NCBI RefSeq assembly: GCF_023228165.1
Contig: NZ_JALOBS010000026.1
Location: forward strand, 4,576 to 68,575
From: Methylomonas sp.
Lineage (GTDB): Bacteria > Pseudomonadota > Gammaproteobacteria > Methylococcales > Methylomonadaceae
Reading direction: 5' to 3'
Length of the DNA stretch: 64,000 nt
In this document: positions 8,823 to 18,564 of the stretch, in pieces
Layout of the letters: each line of letters starts with the position of its first letter
Position numbering within the stretch: the stretch's first letter is position 1
The notes under the pieces: generated by a model
What the model saw: only the letters and a program-made list of their open reading frames with translations
Database searches by the model: none
Told to the model about the DNA's origin: nothing
Translations under genes and position numbers: made by a program

Positions 8823-10163
8823 ATGTCAGAAAATAATCGGATAGTCTGGTCTGAGGGAATGTTTCTTCGCCCTCAGCATTTTCAACAGCATGATCGCTAT
8901 ATAGAAAGTCTGGTGCGGGGCTTATCCCAGGGGGTCAGGACTTATTTATGGGGATTTTCCCGCCTCAAGCTGGATCAAACCTGTCTGGCCATCGGTAAAC
9001 TGGGCCTGAGCGAATGCAGTGGGGTGTTTCAGGACGGCACGCCGTTCAATCTGCCGCAGGACGACGATTTACCGTTGCCGCTGGAAGTGCCGGAAGATGA
9101 AAAAGCCAGCGTGGTTTATCTGGCCCTACCGTTGCGGCGTTCGGATGCCATCGAAGTGGACAGCGAATCGTATCCCGACAATATGGCCCGCTATCATTTG
9201 GGCGAGCGGCAGGTACGCGACCATAACAGCGGCGCGGATGGCCGCTACGATGTGCAAATCGGCAGCCTGAGGCCGCGCTTGATGTGCGACAGCCAGGAGC
9301 GTTCCGGCTATGTCTGTTTAGGCGTGGCGCGTATTATCGAACTGCGGGCCGATAAAACCGTTATCTTGGACGATCAATACATTCCGCCGGCCGTGCATTG
9401 TTCCAGTGCCGGTATCCTGGCCGGCTTTGCCCGCGAGTTGCAGGGTTTGTTTCATACCCGCGGCGAGGCCTTGGCGGCCCGGGTGGCGGGTGGCGGGCAG
9501 GGCGGCGGCGTGGCGGAAATCGCCGATTTCATGTTGCTGCAAATGATCAATCGCTATCAACCTTTGCTGGCGCATTTGGCTAATGCCGCCGCCATGCACC
9601 CGGAAGAGTTCTTTCAATTATGTTTGCAGCTGGCCGGCGAGTTGTCGACGTTTTACCGGCCCGGTAAGCGGCCGATGGCTTTTCCAGACTACAAACACGA
9701 TGATTTGAAATTCAGCTTTATTCCCTTGATCGACGAATTGCGCGGTTTGCTGAGCATGGTGCTTGAGCAAAATGCGGTGCAATTGCCGCTGGCCGAAGTC
9801 AAGCCGGGTGTGTACGTGGCCAAGCGTCCGGAAATCAATTTGCTGGAAGGGGCCATCTTCGTGTTGGCGGCCAAGGCGCAAGTCTCTTCGGAACTGATTC
9901 GGTCGCACTTCCCGCCGCAAGTCAAAATCGGCCCGGTAGAAGATATACAAACATTAGTCCGTTCGGCATTGCCGGGTATCAGTATCCAGGCCCTGCCGGT
10001 GGCGCCGCGGCAGATTCCTTATCATGCCGGTTATTCGTATTTCGAATTGAATAAGCAAAGCGAGCTGTGGGGCAAAATGTCGGCCTCCGGCGGTTTTGCC
10101 ATTCATATCGGCGGGAGTTTTCCGGAATTGCAGCTCGAGTTTTGGGCCATTAGAAAAGGTTGA
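8823..10163 (+). CDS. tssK: Type VI secretion baseplate protein TssK
   Basis: 446 residues, the usual TssK length. The N-terminus with VWSEGMFLRPQHFQQHDRY is the family hallmark, and the C-terminal part ends in a beta-rich ELQLEFWAIRKG. TssK forms trimers linking the cytoplasmic baseplate to TssL/TssM. The gene abuts tssL: the tssK stop at 10161-10163 lies just before the likely tssL start at 10169. Confidence 0.93.
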   Translation: MSENNRIVWSEGMFLRPQHFQQHDRYIESLVRGLSQGVRTYLWGFSRLKLDQTCLAIGKLGLSECSGVFQDGTPFNLPQDDDLPLPLEVPEDEKASVVYLALPLRRSDAIEVDSESYPDNMARYHLGERQVRDHNSGADGRYDVQIGSLRPRLMCDSQERSGYVCLGVARIIELRADKTVILDDQYIPPAVHCSSAGILAGFARELQGLFHTRGEALAARVAGGGQGGGVAEIADFMLLQMINRYQPLLAHLANAAAMHPEEFFQLCLQLAGELSTFYRPGKRPMAFPDYKHDDLKFSFIPLIDELRGLLSMVLEQNAVQLPLAEVKPGVYVAKRPEINLLEGAIFVLAAKAQVSSELIRSHFPPQVKIGPVEDIQTLVRSALPGISIQALPVAPRQIPYHAGYSYFELNKQSELWGKMSASGGFAIHIGGSFPELQLEFWAIRKG

Positions 10164-10168
10164 TAGTC

Positions 10169-11551
10169 ATGAGTGAAAACGATCCCTTCGGACCTTTCGG
10201 CGATGATGACCGCACGGTCATCCGGCCCATGCCGGGTGGACGGCGTCCGGCTCCGGCTCAGACGCCTCCGGCGCAACCTGCGCAAACGGTGCAGCCCGCA
10301 GCCACTTTTGCGGCGCCCCCACCGCCTCCTTCACCCGCGCCCATGCCGGGATTCAATCCATCCGCGCCGGTAGCCTTGCCGACCTCGGAGTTTCAGCAGA
10401 ATCCCATGGCGGCGGCGGCATTGTCGATGATTTCACTGGCCAGCCGCTTGCGGCAAACCGCGGTTTATCCGGCGGTGGACGAACTGCGCCAGCGCTTGTC
10501 GGCCGAAGTCAGCGGCTTCGAAAATAAGTTATTACAGTCCGGCACCAGTGCCGATCATGTGCGCATGGCCAGCTATGCGCTATGCAGCTTTCTGGATGAA
10601 ACTATACTCAACACCCCTTGGGGCTCACAGAGTAATTGGGGCCATCAAAGCCTGTTGATTTCCTTTCACAAGGAAGCCTGGGGTGGCGAGAAATTTTTCG
10701 ACATCATCGGCATGCTGGTCAAACAACCGGCCCAGAATCTGCATTTAATCGAACTGGCTTATTTGTTTCTCAGTTTAGGCTTTCAAGGCAAGTTTCGGAT
10801 TCTGACTAATGGTCTGAACGAGCTGGAAAAATACCGGCTTGAGCTTTATCAGCTGATAGAGCGGGTGAAGGGCGATTACGAACGGGAACTATCGCCGCGC
10901 TGGCAGGGTTTACGCGACGTGCGCAACGCTTTGGTGCGCTACGTGCCGTTATGGGTGGTCGGTGCGGTATTGGGCGTGGCTTTGATTTTGGTTTATATCG
11001 GCTTTGTGCTGGCGTTGAACGCCCGGTCGGACCAACTTTTTGCCGAACTATTCGGCTTGGGCAAGCAACCGATCGAAATCGCCCAGACCGCTACCAGCGT
11101 GATGCCGGTGCCGGTAGCGAAGCCGGTGGTGCCGGAACGCCGCGAACGCTTTAAGCAATTGCTGGCCAAGGAAATTGCCGCCGATATGGTCGAGGTGGTG
11201 GACGACAAATTATTGCGCATCCGTAATTCGTTTGCCTCCGGCAGCGACCAACTCAAACCCGAATTCGAACCCATGCTGAAAAAAATCTCCGACGAACTGG
11301 TGGCGGGTAATGACCGGGTATTGGTGACCGGTCATTCCGATAATGTACCGATCCGCTCCGCGCGCTTCCCGTCCAATTGGCATTTATCCACGGCCAGGGC
11401 CAAATCGGTCAGCGACGATATGTTGAAGGTGGCGCCGGCGCTGCAAGGCAAAATCCGTTCCGAAGGCCGGGCGGACAGCGAAGGCCTGGTGCCTAACGAT
11501 ACTCCCGAACATCGTGCGATTAATCGCCGTGTCGATTTACTGATTCAGTGA
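10169..11551 (+). CDS. tssL: T6SS inner-membrane protein TssL with OmpA-like C-terminal domain
   Basis: About 460 residues. An N-terminal Pro/Ala-rich tail (1-85) precedes the DotU-type cytoplasmic domain (about 90-250; MASYALCSFLDETILNTPWG is the diagnostic stretch). A single transmembrane helix (about 262-285) is followed by a periplasmic OmpA/peptidoglycan-binding domain (TGHSDNVPIRSARFPSNWHL and STARAKSV). This is an extended TssL that can grip the cell wall itself. ATG at 10169 was preferred to the upstream TTG because AAAAGG sits nine bases before it. It is coupled to tssK upstream and tssM downstream (8-bp gap). Confidence 0.92.
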   Translation: MSENDPFGPFGDDDRTVIRPMPGGRRPAPAQTPPAQPAQTVQPAATFAAPPPPPSPAPMPGFNPSAPVALPTSEFQQNPMAAAALSMISLASRLRQTAVYPAVDELRQRLSAEVSGFENKLLQSGTSADHVRMASYALCSFLDETILNTPWGSQSNWGHQSLLISFHKEAWGGEKFFDIIGMLVKQPAQNLHLIELAYLFLSLGFQGKFRILTNGLNELEKYRLELYQLIERVKGDYERELSPRWQGLRDVRNALVRYVPLWVVGAVLGVALILVYIGFVLALNARSDQLFAELFGLGKQPIEIAQTATSVMPVPVAKPVVPERRERFKQLLAKEIAADMVEVVDDKLLRIRNSFASGSDQLKPEFEPMLKKISDELVAGNDRVLVTGHSDNVPIRSARFPSNWHLSTARAKSVSDDMLKVAPALQGKIRSEGRADSEGLVPNDTPEHRAINRRVDLLIQ

Positions 11552-11559
11552 GAGCATAA

Positions 11560-14500
11560 ATGGGCAAGCTCAAAGCATTTTTTACCAATAAATGGGTTAT
11601 TCAGTTTCTGGGTTTGCTGGCGTTCAGCATCCTGATCTGGCTGGCCGGGCCATTGATTGCCATCGCCGGCAGCGCGCCGCTGGAATCGGAACTGGTCAGG
11701 ATTTTGGTCATCGCCACCCTGTTTGTCAGCTGGGTGATTTACCGGCTGATCATGCAGATTCGGGCTGGTAACACCGAAAAACAACTGGTCGAGCAATTGG
11801 TCACCAACGATGCCGATCAGATTGCCATGGCGTCCGAAGATGAAGTGGACACACTACGGAAAGGCTTTGAAGAAGCCTTGACGGTGTTGAAGCAGTCGCG
11901 CACGGAAGCCAAATCCGGCAGCCAGTATATTTATCAATTACCCTGGTATGCCATTATCGGCGCGCCGGGTTCCGGTAAAACCACCGCCTTGATCAATTCC
12001 GGTCTGCATTTTCCGTTGGCGGAAAAGCTCGGCAAGCATTCGATCAAAGGCGTCAGCGGCACCCGGAATTGCGACTGGTGGTTTGCCGACGATGCGGTGT
12101 TTTTAGATACCGCCGGCCGCTATACCACCCAGGAAAGCCACCAGGCGGTGGATGCGGCCGGATGGGCCGGGTTTTTAAATCTGATCAAAAAACATCGGCC
12201 GTTGCGGCCCTTGAACGGTGTCATCGTCGCCACCAGTATTTCCGACCTGTTGCAGCAATCCGAGCAGGAACGGGTCGAACATGCCAAAGCCATTCGCAAC
12301 CGTATCAACGAACTGTATCAACAGCTGGGCGTGCGCTTGCCGGTGTATTTGCTGTTTACCAAAGCCGACTTGGTAGCTGGATTCAGTGACTTTTTCGCCG
12401 ATTTAACCCCGGAACAGCGCGCCCAGGTCTGGGGGGAAACCTTCTCCGCCACTACCTTGCAGGGCGACCACGATGTGGTGGGCCAGTATGGCGACGCTTA
12501 TGCCGAATTGCTGCAGCGTTTGCAAATGCGCACACTCAGACGTATTCAAGATGAGCGGGATATGCAGCGCCGGGCGGCCATTCTGGATTTTCCGCAGCAG
12601 ATGGCTTTGTTAAAGCCGGCCATGCTGGATTTTTTGCAGGCGACGTTTGCGGTCAATCGTTATGAGCAAGCGGTATTATTGCGCGGGGTGTATTTCACCA
12701 GCGGCACCCAGGAAGGCACGCCCATCGACCGGGTGCTGGGCATTCTGGCCGGCGCCTTTCGTCTGGATAGGCAAGCCGCGCCGATGTATAGCGGCAAAGG
12801 TAAAAGCTATTTCCTGACCCGTTTGTTAAAGGACGTATTGTTCCCGGAGGCGGAGCTGGCCGGACAAGATCCCAAATTGGCCAAACGTAAACGTTTGATG
12901 CAAATGGCCGCGTATATCGGTTCCGGTTTGCTGTTCTTGCTGGTGATTGGTTTGTGGACCGCCAGTTATTTCAACAACCAGTCCATGCTGGATAAGGTAG
13001 AGGCGCAGATCGCCGAATACCATGCCCTCAAAAGCAGCGGCAGCGATAGTCAAGGCAATTTCAACGCCTTGTTGCCGCGCTTGAATATCTTGCTGGGCAT
13101 TCAGGATGTCTATAAAGACAGTGGCATCATGTCCGGCTTCGGCCTCTCGCAAGCCGACAAAATTCAGGCCGCCGCCGAGCATAGTTACGAAACGATATTG
13201 CGCAATTATTTTTTACCCGCCATTCAGATGCGTTTGAAGGAACGCATGCAGGGGCAGGAGGCTAACAACCTGGATGTGTTGTACCAGCTGTTGAAAGTTT
13301 ATTTGATGTTCAATCAGACCGATAAACTCGATCCCGCTACCGCCATGGCCTGGATACGCGCGGATTGGGACAGGCAATACGCGACCGACCCGGAAAGTCT
13401 GGGACAGTTGGTGCGGCATTTGGATAATCTACTCAAGCTGCAACTGGACCCGATCCAAATCGATGAAGGCTTTGTCGGCGCAGTACGGAATAAGCTCACC
13501 CAGGTGCCGTTGATCGGCCAGATCTATTCCCGCTTCAAAACCGAGGCCTTGATAGACCAGAGTCACGATTTTAAGTTAGGTAAAGCTTTGGGGCCGGACA
13601 CCACCCGGGTATTCGTGTTGTCGGACGGCAAGGATGTATCGGCTTATACCATTCCGGGTCTATTCACGGCCTACGGTTATACCGAACTGTTTCTAAAAAA
13701 AAGTCGGAATTTCGTCAAGGATGCCGTGGAGCAAAATTGGGTATTGGGTAGCCAGTCCAAGGCTGATGTCTTGCAAGTTCAGCAACTGCATGGCGAATTG
13801 AAAAAGCTGTATTTAAACGAATACCAGGCGGCCTGGTCCGATTTGCTGGCTAAATTGAAACTGCAATCGGCGATGACTACCAATCAGACCGCGCAAATCC
13901 TGGACATTTTGTCGCGCCCGGACGGGCCGTTGCATGCCTTGCTGGCCAGTATCGACGACAATACCGCCCTAAGCCGCTTGAATAAGCAAGTCAGCGATGC
14001 ATTGGCCAACGTCGCCGATAAAGCCATGGCGGCGGTAGGTGCGGCAGGCAGCCAAACTCTGGCTTTGGCCCAGGATGCCGCCGGTCTGGACAGCGGCCCC
14101 GATCCCGTGCAGATGGTGGAAGATAAGTTTGAACCATTGCGTAATCTAGTCGCGGGCGGGCCGGACAAACCGAGTGCCTTGGACCCGGTATTACAACAAT
14201 TGAAAAGCCTGCGCGATTATTTTTTGCAACTCAGCAGCGCCAATACCGGCGGCCAGGCTTTGCAAAATCAGGCCAATTTATTTAGCGGCGCCGGCATGGA
14301 TGTCCTGAAACAGGCGCAGTTGGAATTTGCCCGTTTGCCGGAGCCTTTAAAAACCTGGTTTCAGATTATCGTCAATAGCGGCGGCAATAAACTGTCTTCG
14401 GCGGCCAAGGCCCAGCTCAGTGATATGGTCAAAACGGGTGTTGCTTCACCTTGCAAAGCCGCCTTGAACGGCCGTTATCCGTTTTCCAGCGCTTCGTCGC

Positions 14501-15105
14501 AGGACGTACTGCTGGCCGATTTTGCCAAACTGTTTGCCCCATCCGGTTTGATCGACCAGTTTTTTCAAACCAACTTAAAAACCTTTGTCGATATCAGTAA
14601 ACCGGTTTGGACTGAAATGGCCTCCGAAAAACCGTTGGGTTTGTCGCAAGCGTCGATTCGGCAATTTCAAACGGCCTCCAAAATACGCGATGCGTTTTTT
14701 GCGGTCGGCAACATGCCGCAGGTACAGTTCGAATTAAAACCGCAATTATTGGATAACACTGTCGGTACCTTTCGTTTGCAGGTGGAGGGGCAGGAAGCGG
14801 TGTATCGGCATGGCCCGGAGCAGTCTATCAGCATGAAATGGCCCGGCCCGAACCCCAGTCAGGGGGTGCGCATAGTATTCGAAACCCTGGATGGCCGCCA
14901 GGTCAGCCGCAGCAAGGAAGGTACTTGGGCGTTTTTTCGCTTGCTGGATGAAGCCACCATTGTGCAGGGCAATGCGCCGGAAAGATTTACGCTCACCTTC
15001 AAATTGCAAGGCATGAGTGCCAGTTACCAACTGCTGGCCGCCAGTGTTAACAATCCGTTTAATCTGCGGGAATTGCAAGGTTTTCGCTGCCCGGATGCCT
15101 TGTGA
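11560..15105 (+). CDS. tssM: Type VI secretion inner-membrane protein TssM (IcmF)
   Basis: 1181 residues. Two N-terminal membrane helices (about 12-33 and 45-65), a cytoplasmic NTPase-like domain with Walker A GAPGSGKTT (134-142) and the conserved WWFADDAVFLDTAGRY segment, and a third membrane helix near 448-470. A large periplasmic region follows and ends in the beta-rich domain that contacts TssJ. Walker A is intact, unlike in some TssM proteins. TssM spans the envelope between TssL and TssJ. Its stop overlaps the GTG start of tagF-pppA. Confidence 0.93.
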   Translation: MGKLKAFFTNKWVIQFLGLLAFSILIWLAGPLIAIAGSAPLESELVRILVIATLFVSWVIYRLIMQIRAGNTEKQLVEQLVTNDADQIAMASEDEVDTLRKGFEEALTVLKQSRTEAKSGSQYIYQLPWYAIIGAPGSGKTTALINSGLHFPLAEKLGKHSIKGVSGTRNCDWWFADDAVFLDTAGRYTTQESHQAVDAAGWAGFLNLIKKHRPLRPLNGVIVATSISDLLQQSEQERVEHAKAIRNRINELYQQLGVRLPVYLLFTKADLVAGFSDFFADLTPEQRAQVWGETFSATTLQGDHDVVGQYGDAYAELLQRLQMRTLRRIQDERDMQRRAAILDFPQQMALLKPAMLDFLQATFAVNRYEQAVLLRGVYFTSGTQEGTPIDRVLGILAGAFRLDRQAAPMYSGKGKSYFLTRLLKDVLFPEAELAGQDPKLAKRKRLMQMAAYIGSGLLFLLVIGLWTASYFNNQSMLDKVEAQIAEYHALKSSGSDSQGNFNALLPRLNILLGIQDVYKDSGIMSGFGLSQADKIQAAAEHSYETILRNYFLPAIQMRLKERMQGQEANNLDVLYQLLKVYLMFNQTDKLDPATAMAWIRADWDRQYATDPESLGQLVRHLDNLLKLQLDPIQIDEGFVGAVRNKLTQVPLIGQIYSRFKTEALIDQSHDFKLGKALGPDTTRVFVLSDGKDVSAYTIPGLFTAYGYTELFLKKSRNFVKDAVEQNWVLGSQSKADVLQVQQLHGELKKLYLNEYQAAWSDLLAKLKLQSAMTTNQTAQILDILSRPDGPLHALLASIDDNTALSRLNKQVSDALANVADKAMAAVGAAGSQTLALAQDAAGLDSGPDPVQMVEDKFEPLRNLVAGGPDKPSALDPVLQQLKSLRDYFLQLSSANTGGQALQNQANLFSGAGMDVLKQAQLEFARLPEPLKTWFQIIVNSGGNKLSSAAKAQLSDMVKTGVASPCKAALNGRYPFSSASSQDVLLADFAKLFAPSGLIDQFFQTNLKTFVDISKPVWTEMASEKPLGLSQASIRQFQTASKIRDAFFAVGNMPQVQFELKPQLLDNTVGTFRLQVEGQEAVYRHGPEQSISMKWPGPNPSQGVRIVFETLDGRQVSRSKEGTWAFFRLLDEATIVQGNAPERFTLTFKLQGMSASYQLLAASVNNPFNLRELQGFRCPDAL

Positions 15106-16706
15106 GTAGGCCGGATTTCGCAGCCGGGTTTTACGGCAAATTACCCAGTCATGGCGATTTTTTATCGCGCCGTTTGCCTCGCCAATTCATAGAGCCTTGG
15201 GATCAATGGTTGCAAGGCGGGATCGCCGCCAGCCGTGAGCAATTAGGTAAAGGCTGGCTGGATACCTTCTTGTTTAGCCCGATCTGGCAATTTACTTTGG
15301 CGCCGGGTTTGTGCGGCGATGACGCCTGGGCCGGCGTACTGATGCCCAGTGTGGATAAGGTGGGGCGGTATTTTCCATTGACGCTGGCGGCTAAAGTCCA
15401 ATCGCATCGGCTTAAGGCTTTGTTCGAGCCCGATTGCGGCTGGTTTGATGCTTTGTCTGAATTGGCCTTGTCTTCGCTGGATTACGAATTTGATTTACAG
15501 CGTTTCGACGCGGATTTGGAACAGCTTTGTTTGCATGATTTTTTACACGAGGAAGCCGTGCAAACCCCGACCAGGCTGTTACAGCCCGGCTCGGCCAAAG
15601 TGGCGATTCAATTTCAATTAGACAATAACACGGAAACGCAGCAGGCTTTTACCGAGCTGGGCGACATGTTAAAAGACCAGTTTTTGGCCCGCTGCAGTGT
15701 TTGGCGGTCGGCGGGCAGCGAGGATGAGAAAGCCAGTTTGTTAATGTGCGAAGGCTTGCCGCCGCTGGATGCTTATGTAGGTTTTTTGAACGGCCAATGG
15801 CCGCCTCGGGGTTGGCGGTTTTCCAGCGCCAAGGTTAAAAAAAAGCCGGAGCCTGCCGCTAAAGCGTTGGACTTGCCGGTCGAGAAAATTACCGAGCCAC
15901 CGGCTGAAGACAGTCACCGCGTTGCGAACCCTCCTGTAAGCACGGACCCTGCCACGTACTTTAAAATGCTTGAATCCGCATTGCAGGCCCAAACCAGCCA
16001 GCGGCAATGTTTCGGATTGAGCGTAGTGGGTTTACGGCGCAAGCTCAATGAAGATGCGATTCTGGTGCGCGGCGACGCCGGTCTGTGGGCGATTGCCGAC
16101 GGCATGGGCGGCCATAGTGCCGGTGATGTGGCCAGTCAGGCTTTGGTAGAAGCTTTGGCTAATATTCCTCCCATTGACGATCTGGAACATTACAGCGAAC
16201 AGGTGGCGTCCAGCTTGCAGCTGGTTAACAGGCAATTGGTGGAGTTGGCCAAGCAACGCGGAAACGCCAGTATTATCGGCAGTACCGTAGTGGTACTGTT
16301 GATTTCCGGCAAGCAGTTTGGCTATCTGTGGGCCGGCGATAGCCGCCTATATCGCTATCGGCAAGGCGAACTGAAACAATTGACGTTGGACCATTCGCTT
16401 TATAACGAAGCGATTAGTCAAGGCGTGTCGCCGCAGGACGGTAGTTTGGAGGAAGGGCGCGGAAACGTCATTACCCGGGCGGTTGGCGCCGATGCGCAAT
16501 TACAACTGGATTGGGGGCAGGGGGAGATATGTCCCGGCGATCTATTTATTTTATCCAGCGACGGTCTGGATAAAGAGTTATCCCATGACGACATTGCCGG
16601 CTTTTGCGGCAACGGTTCGGTCGAAAACATAACCCGCAGCCTAATCAACGAGGCAGAACAGCGAGGCGGTAGAGACAATATCTCTGTCATTGCTGTTCAG
16701 GTTTAA
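15102..16706 (+). CDS. tagF: TagF-PppA fusion: T6SS repressor plus PP2C phosphatase
   Basis: 534 residues, GTG start overlapping the tssM stop by four bases. Residues 1-170 are a TagF domain (FYGKLPSHGDFLSRRLP, and VGRYFPLTLAA). A charged linker at about 240-300 joins it to a PP2C-type phosphatase at about 300-534 with NEDA, WAIADGMGGHSAGD, AGDSRLYRYR and LSSDGLDKEL; the metal-binding aspartates are present. In Pseudomonas, TagF and PppA are separate negative regulators of T6SS; here one polypeptide joins them, an arrangement also seen in other proteobacteria. It is the last gene of the operon and counteracts the divergently encoded kinase. Confidence 0.9.
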   Translation: MSRPDFAAGFYGKLPSHGDFLSRRLPRQFIEPWDQWLQGGIAASREQLGKGWLDTFLFSPIWQFTLAPGLCGDDAWAGVLMPSVDKVGRYFPLTLAAKVQSHRLKALFEPDCGWFDALSELALSSLDYEFDLQRFDADLEQLCLHDFLHEEAVQTPTRLLQPGSAKVAIQFQLDNNTETQQAFTELGDMLKDQFLARCSVWRSAGSEDEKASLLMCEGLPPLDAYVGFLNGQWPPRGWRFSSAKVKKKPEPAAKALDLPVEKITEPPAEDSHRVANPPVSTDPATYFKMLESALQAQTSQRQCFGLSVVGLRRKLNEDAILVRGDAGLWAIADGMGGHSAGDVASQALVEALANIPPIDDLEHYSEQVASSLQLVNRQLVELAKQRGNASIIGSTVVVLLISGKQFGYLWAGDSRLYRYRQGELKQLTLDHSLYNEAISQGVSPQDGSLEEGRGNVITRAVGADAQLQLDWGQGEICPGDLFILSSDGLDKELSHDDIAGFCGNGSVENITRSLINEAEQRGGRDNISVIAVQV

Positions 16707-16968
16707 ATATACAAACGCTGAATTTAAGAGTGATTGCTGAAATTCTATCCCGTGCAAATCCAAAAGTTAAGGACAAGTGACGACCCATTTCAGCCTGTCG
16801 CGTTTGTCCAAACTGGCCAACAAGATACGGCCAGGAAATTTAGTGCAATGACAAGCATGTGCTTTAAAGTTGCCGTTACGATATGTCCGTCATGCCTACG
16901 AAATCTTTATCGCGCTACTTTTCGTTCCTGGTTATGGCATTGTTGAGGCTAATAATCTCAGATCAATA

Positions 16969-17772
16969 CTAAACGAACGAAACTAGCATCTTTACACTAA
17001 AAATCAGCGAAATAATGGCGAATATCTTTTTTAAATAAACTACAGGCAGACTATGGGAGCGGGCAGCGCCGCAGGGGGTGACAATAGCACTAGCAATCGA
17101 TATTGCTAAAAATGCCGGCACATTGATGAACCCGAAGACATAGGGATTGCTTAATGAGTCGTGCCAGCCGCTAATCATATAGCCAACAGTACCCGTAACA
17201 GCGATTGGAAACCCAACTGCCGACGAAGAACCAATAGCTTTTTTAATGTCCACATTCTTATATCCTAAGTATGCAATCGTAAGGAAACCGCCACCCACTG
17301 CGGCAAGTGCTGATACCGATCCGACCGCCACTCCAACCACAATTAGTCCGCCGAAGCTTGTCGGCGTTAGACTAGGGTTTGGTTGCCAATTAATAAACAT
17401 TTGCATAGCTATAAGTGCCATAAACAGCGCAAAAAATAGGGCAATAAAGGCCGAGCTAACGTTGGCGGCGAGTTGGGTAGTCAGAAATGTGCCAACAATA
17501 ATTCCCGGCGACATTCCGCGAACGATTTGCCAATCAACCGCACCTCGAGAAGCATGTGCGCGGATACTTGCTGCTGAAGAAATCAGCATGCAAGCCAATG
17601 ACGTTCCCAATGCCACATGAACTACCTTATCCATGCTAATACCTTGCTGAAGAAAAATTGATGACAGCAAAGGAACCAATATTCCCCCACCTCCAAGCCC
17701 CAGCAAACCCGCCATATAACCAACCAAAGCACCCAACACAAAGTAAAACAATATCCATTCAACACCGGGCAT
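16969..17772 (-). CDS. TauE/SafE-family membrane transporter
   Basis: 267 residues and about eight hydrophobic helices. The N-terminal GALVGYMAGLLGLGGGGILVP and the repeated GGGFLTIAYLGYKN half-way are the two family repeats. TauE/SafE proteins export or import sulfonates, sulfite or other sulfur anions; the substrate here is not known. It starts 11 bp after the stop of tpm on the same strand, with GGGTGG before its ATG, so the two are an operon read from the MerR-type promoter at 18510-18540. The pairing with a chalcogen/sulfur methyltransferase suggests export of a toxic sulfur or oxyanion compound (inference). Confidence 0.82.
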   Translation of the reverse strand: MPGVEWILFYFVLGALVGYMAGLLGLGGGGILVPLLSSIFLQQGISMDKVVHVALGTSLACMLISSAASIRAHASRGAVDWQIVRGMSPGIIVGTFLTTQLAANVSSAFIALFFALFMALIAMQMFINWQPNPSLTPTSFGGLIVVGVAVGSVSALAAVGGGFLTIAYLGYKNVDIKKAIGSSSAVGFPIAVTGTVGYMISGWHDSLSNPYVFGFINVPAFLAISIASAIVTPCGAARSHSLPVVYLKKIFAIISLIFSVKMLVSFV

Positions 17773-17783
17773 ATAAAACCACC

Positions 17784-18428
17784 CTATTTATTAGCGTCTT
17801 GGAGTAACCAGGCGGTCTCCGTTGCTGCAACTTCCCCTTTCAGTCCTCCCTCGATATTCTTGCTTTCAACTGGTCTCAATCGGTAAGCAGCGCCATAATG
17901 TCGCTTGACTTCGTTTTCGGTCACTGAAAACGGAGGCCCATCCATCAGACGTTGGTCGTATTCATAAGTAATCAGTAACTGCGGTGCCGTGCCGCTAATG
18001 TTCATCAGATGGGAGGTATAGCGCTCTCTTATGCCGGAAGGCAAGGCGACTAAAGCTGCGCGATCATATATCGCGCTTATGGATCCAATCTCTTCAGTAG
18101 ACAGATCAAAAATATCACCCGCTAAAATATCGATATCTTTAGCGCTGTACCGGGTCAATTTGCCTGCTATAGAGATTTTCGGCTTTAAGCCAAGTTCTTT
18201 AAACAACTCATTAACGGCAAGTATGCTCAATTCTGCGCCAACCACTCGATAACCGAAGGTAAGCAAACAGGCAAAATCACGTGTCTTGCCACACAACGGC
18301 AGGAAAACACGACTACCTTTTACCAAATTTAGTCTTTCAAAATGCGCTACCAGAAACGGATTTGCTTCGTTTTCATGAAACGCAATCTCACCGCGTTCCC
18401 ATTTTTGATGCCAGAAACTTGTTCCCAT
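17784..18428 (-). CDS. tpm: Thiopurine S-methyltransferase-like enzyme
   Basis: 214 residues, the normal bacterial TPMT length. FWHQKWERGEIAFHENEANP at the start and VFLPLCGKTRDFACLLTFGY with VVGAELS form the SAM-binding signature; YDRAALVALPSGIRERYT is the conserved middle motif. Bacterial TPMTs transfer methyl from SAM to thiols and are linked to tellurite and selenite methylation and resistance. The ATG at 18428 is preceded by AAGGAG. First gene of a two-gene operon with the TauE protein, read away from a MerR-family gene. Regulation by that MerR protein is strongly suggested by the promoter structure. Confidence 0.88.
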   Translation of the reverse strand: MGTSFWHQKWERGEIAFHENEANPFLVAHFERLNLVKGSRVFLPLCGKTRDFACLLTFGYRVVGAELSILAVNELFKELGLKPKISIAGKLTRYSAKDIDILAGDIFDLSTEEIGSISAIYDRAALVALPSGIRERYTSHLMNISGTAPQLLITYEYDQRLMDGPPFSVTENEVKRHYGAAYRLRPVESKNIEGGLKGEVAATETAWLLQDANK

Positions 18429-18509
18429 ATCGACTCCTTAAATCATTGACGTATTAAAAATCACCACTGCCTTGATGTTTCAGTGTTGAACCAAGTTGTG
18501 TTCCGAGTT

Positions 18510-18540
18510 AGGATAAAAGTTCAAGTCAACTTGAAGTCAA
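18510..18540 (-). promoter_or_regulatory. MerR-type promoter of tpm-tauE with 19-bp spacer
   Basis: Read on the minus strand, -35 TTGACT (18535-18540) and -10 TATCCT (18510-18515) are separated by exactly 19 bp. An over-long spacer with a palindrome inside it is the hallmark of promoters that MerR-family activators untwist. It points at tpm, whose start is 81 bp downstream. Confidence 0.75.
18520..18535. promoter_or_regulatory. MerR-family operator palindrome
   Basis: TTCAAGTCAACTTGAA: perfect 7-bp arms around a CA centre. It fills the spacer of the tpm promoter and lies 30 bp before the merR start, so it could serve for both activation of tpm and autoregulation. Confidence 0.75.
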
Positions 18541-18564
18541 GTATTAATTTCGACAGGTAAAATT

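Noticed and set aside
16734..16946. 70-codon frame after tagF-pppA
   Set aside because: No ribosome site, low-complexity composition; a 30-codon hydrophobic frame at 16883 in another frame is equally unsupported.
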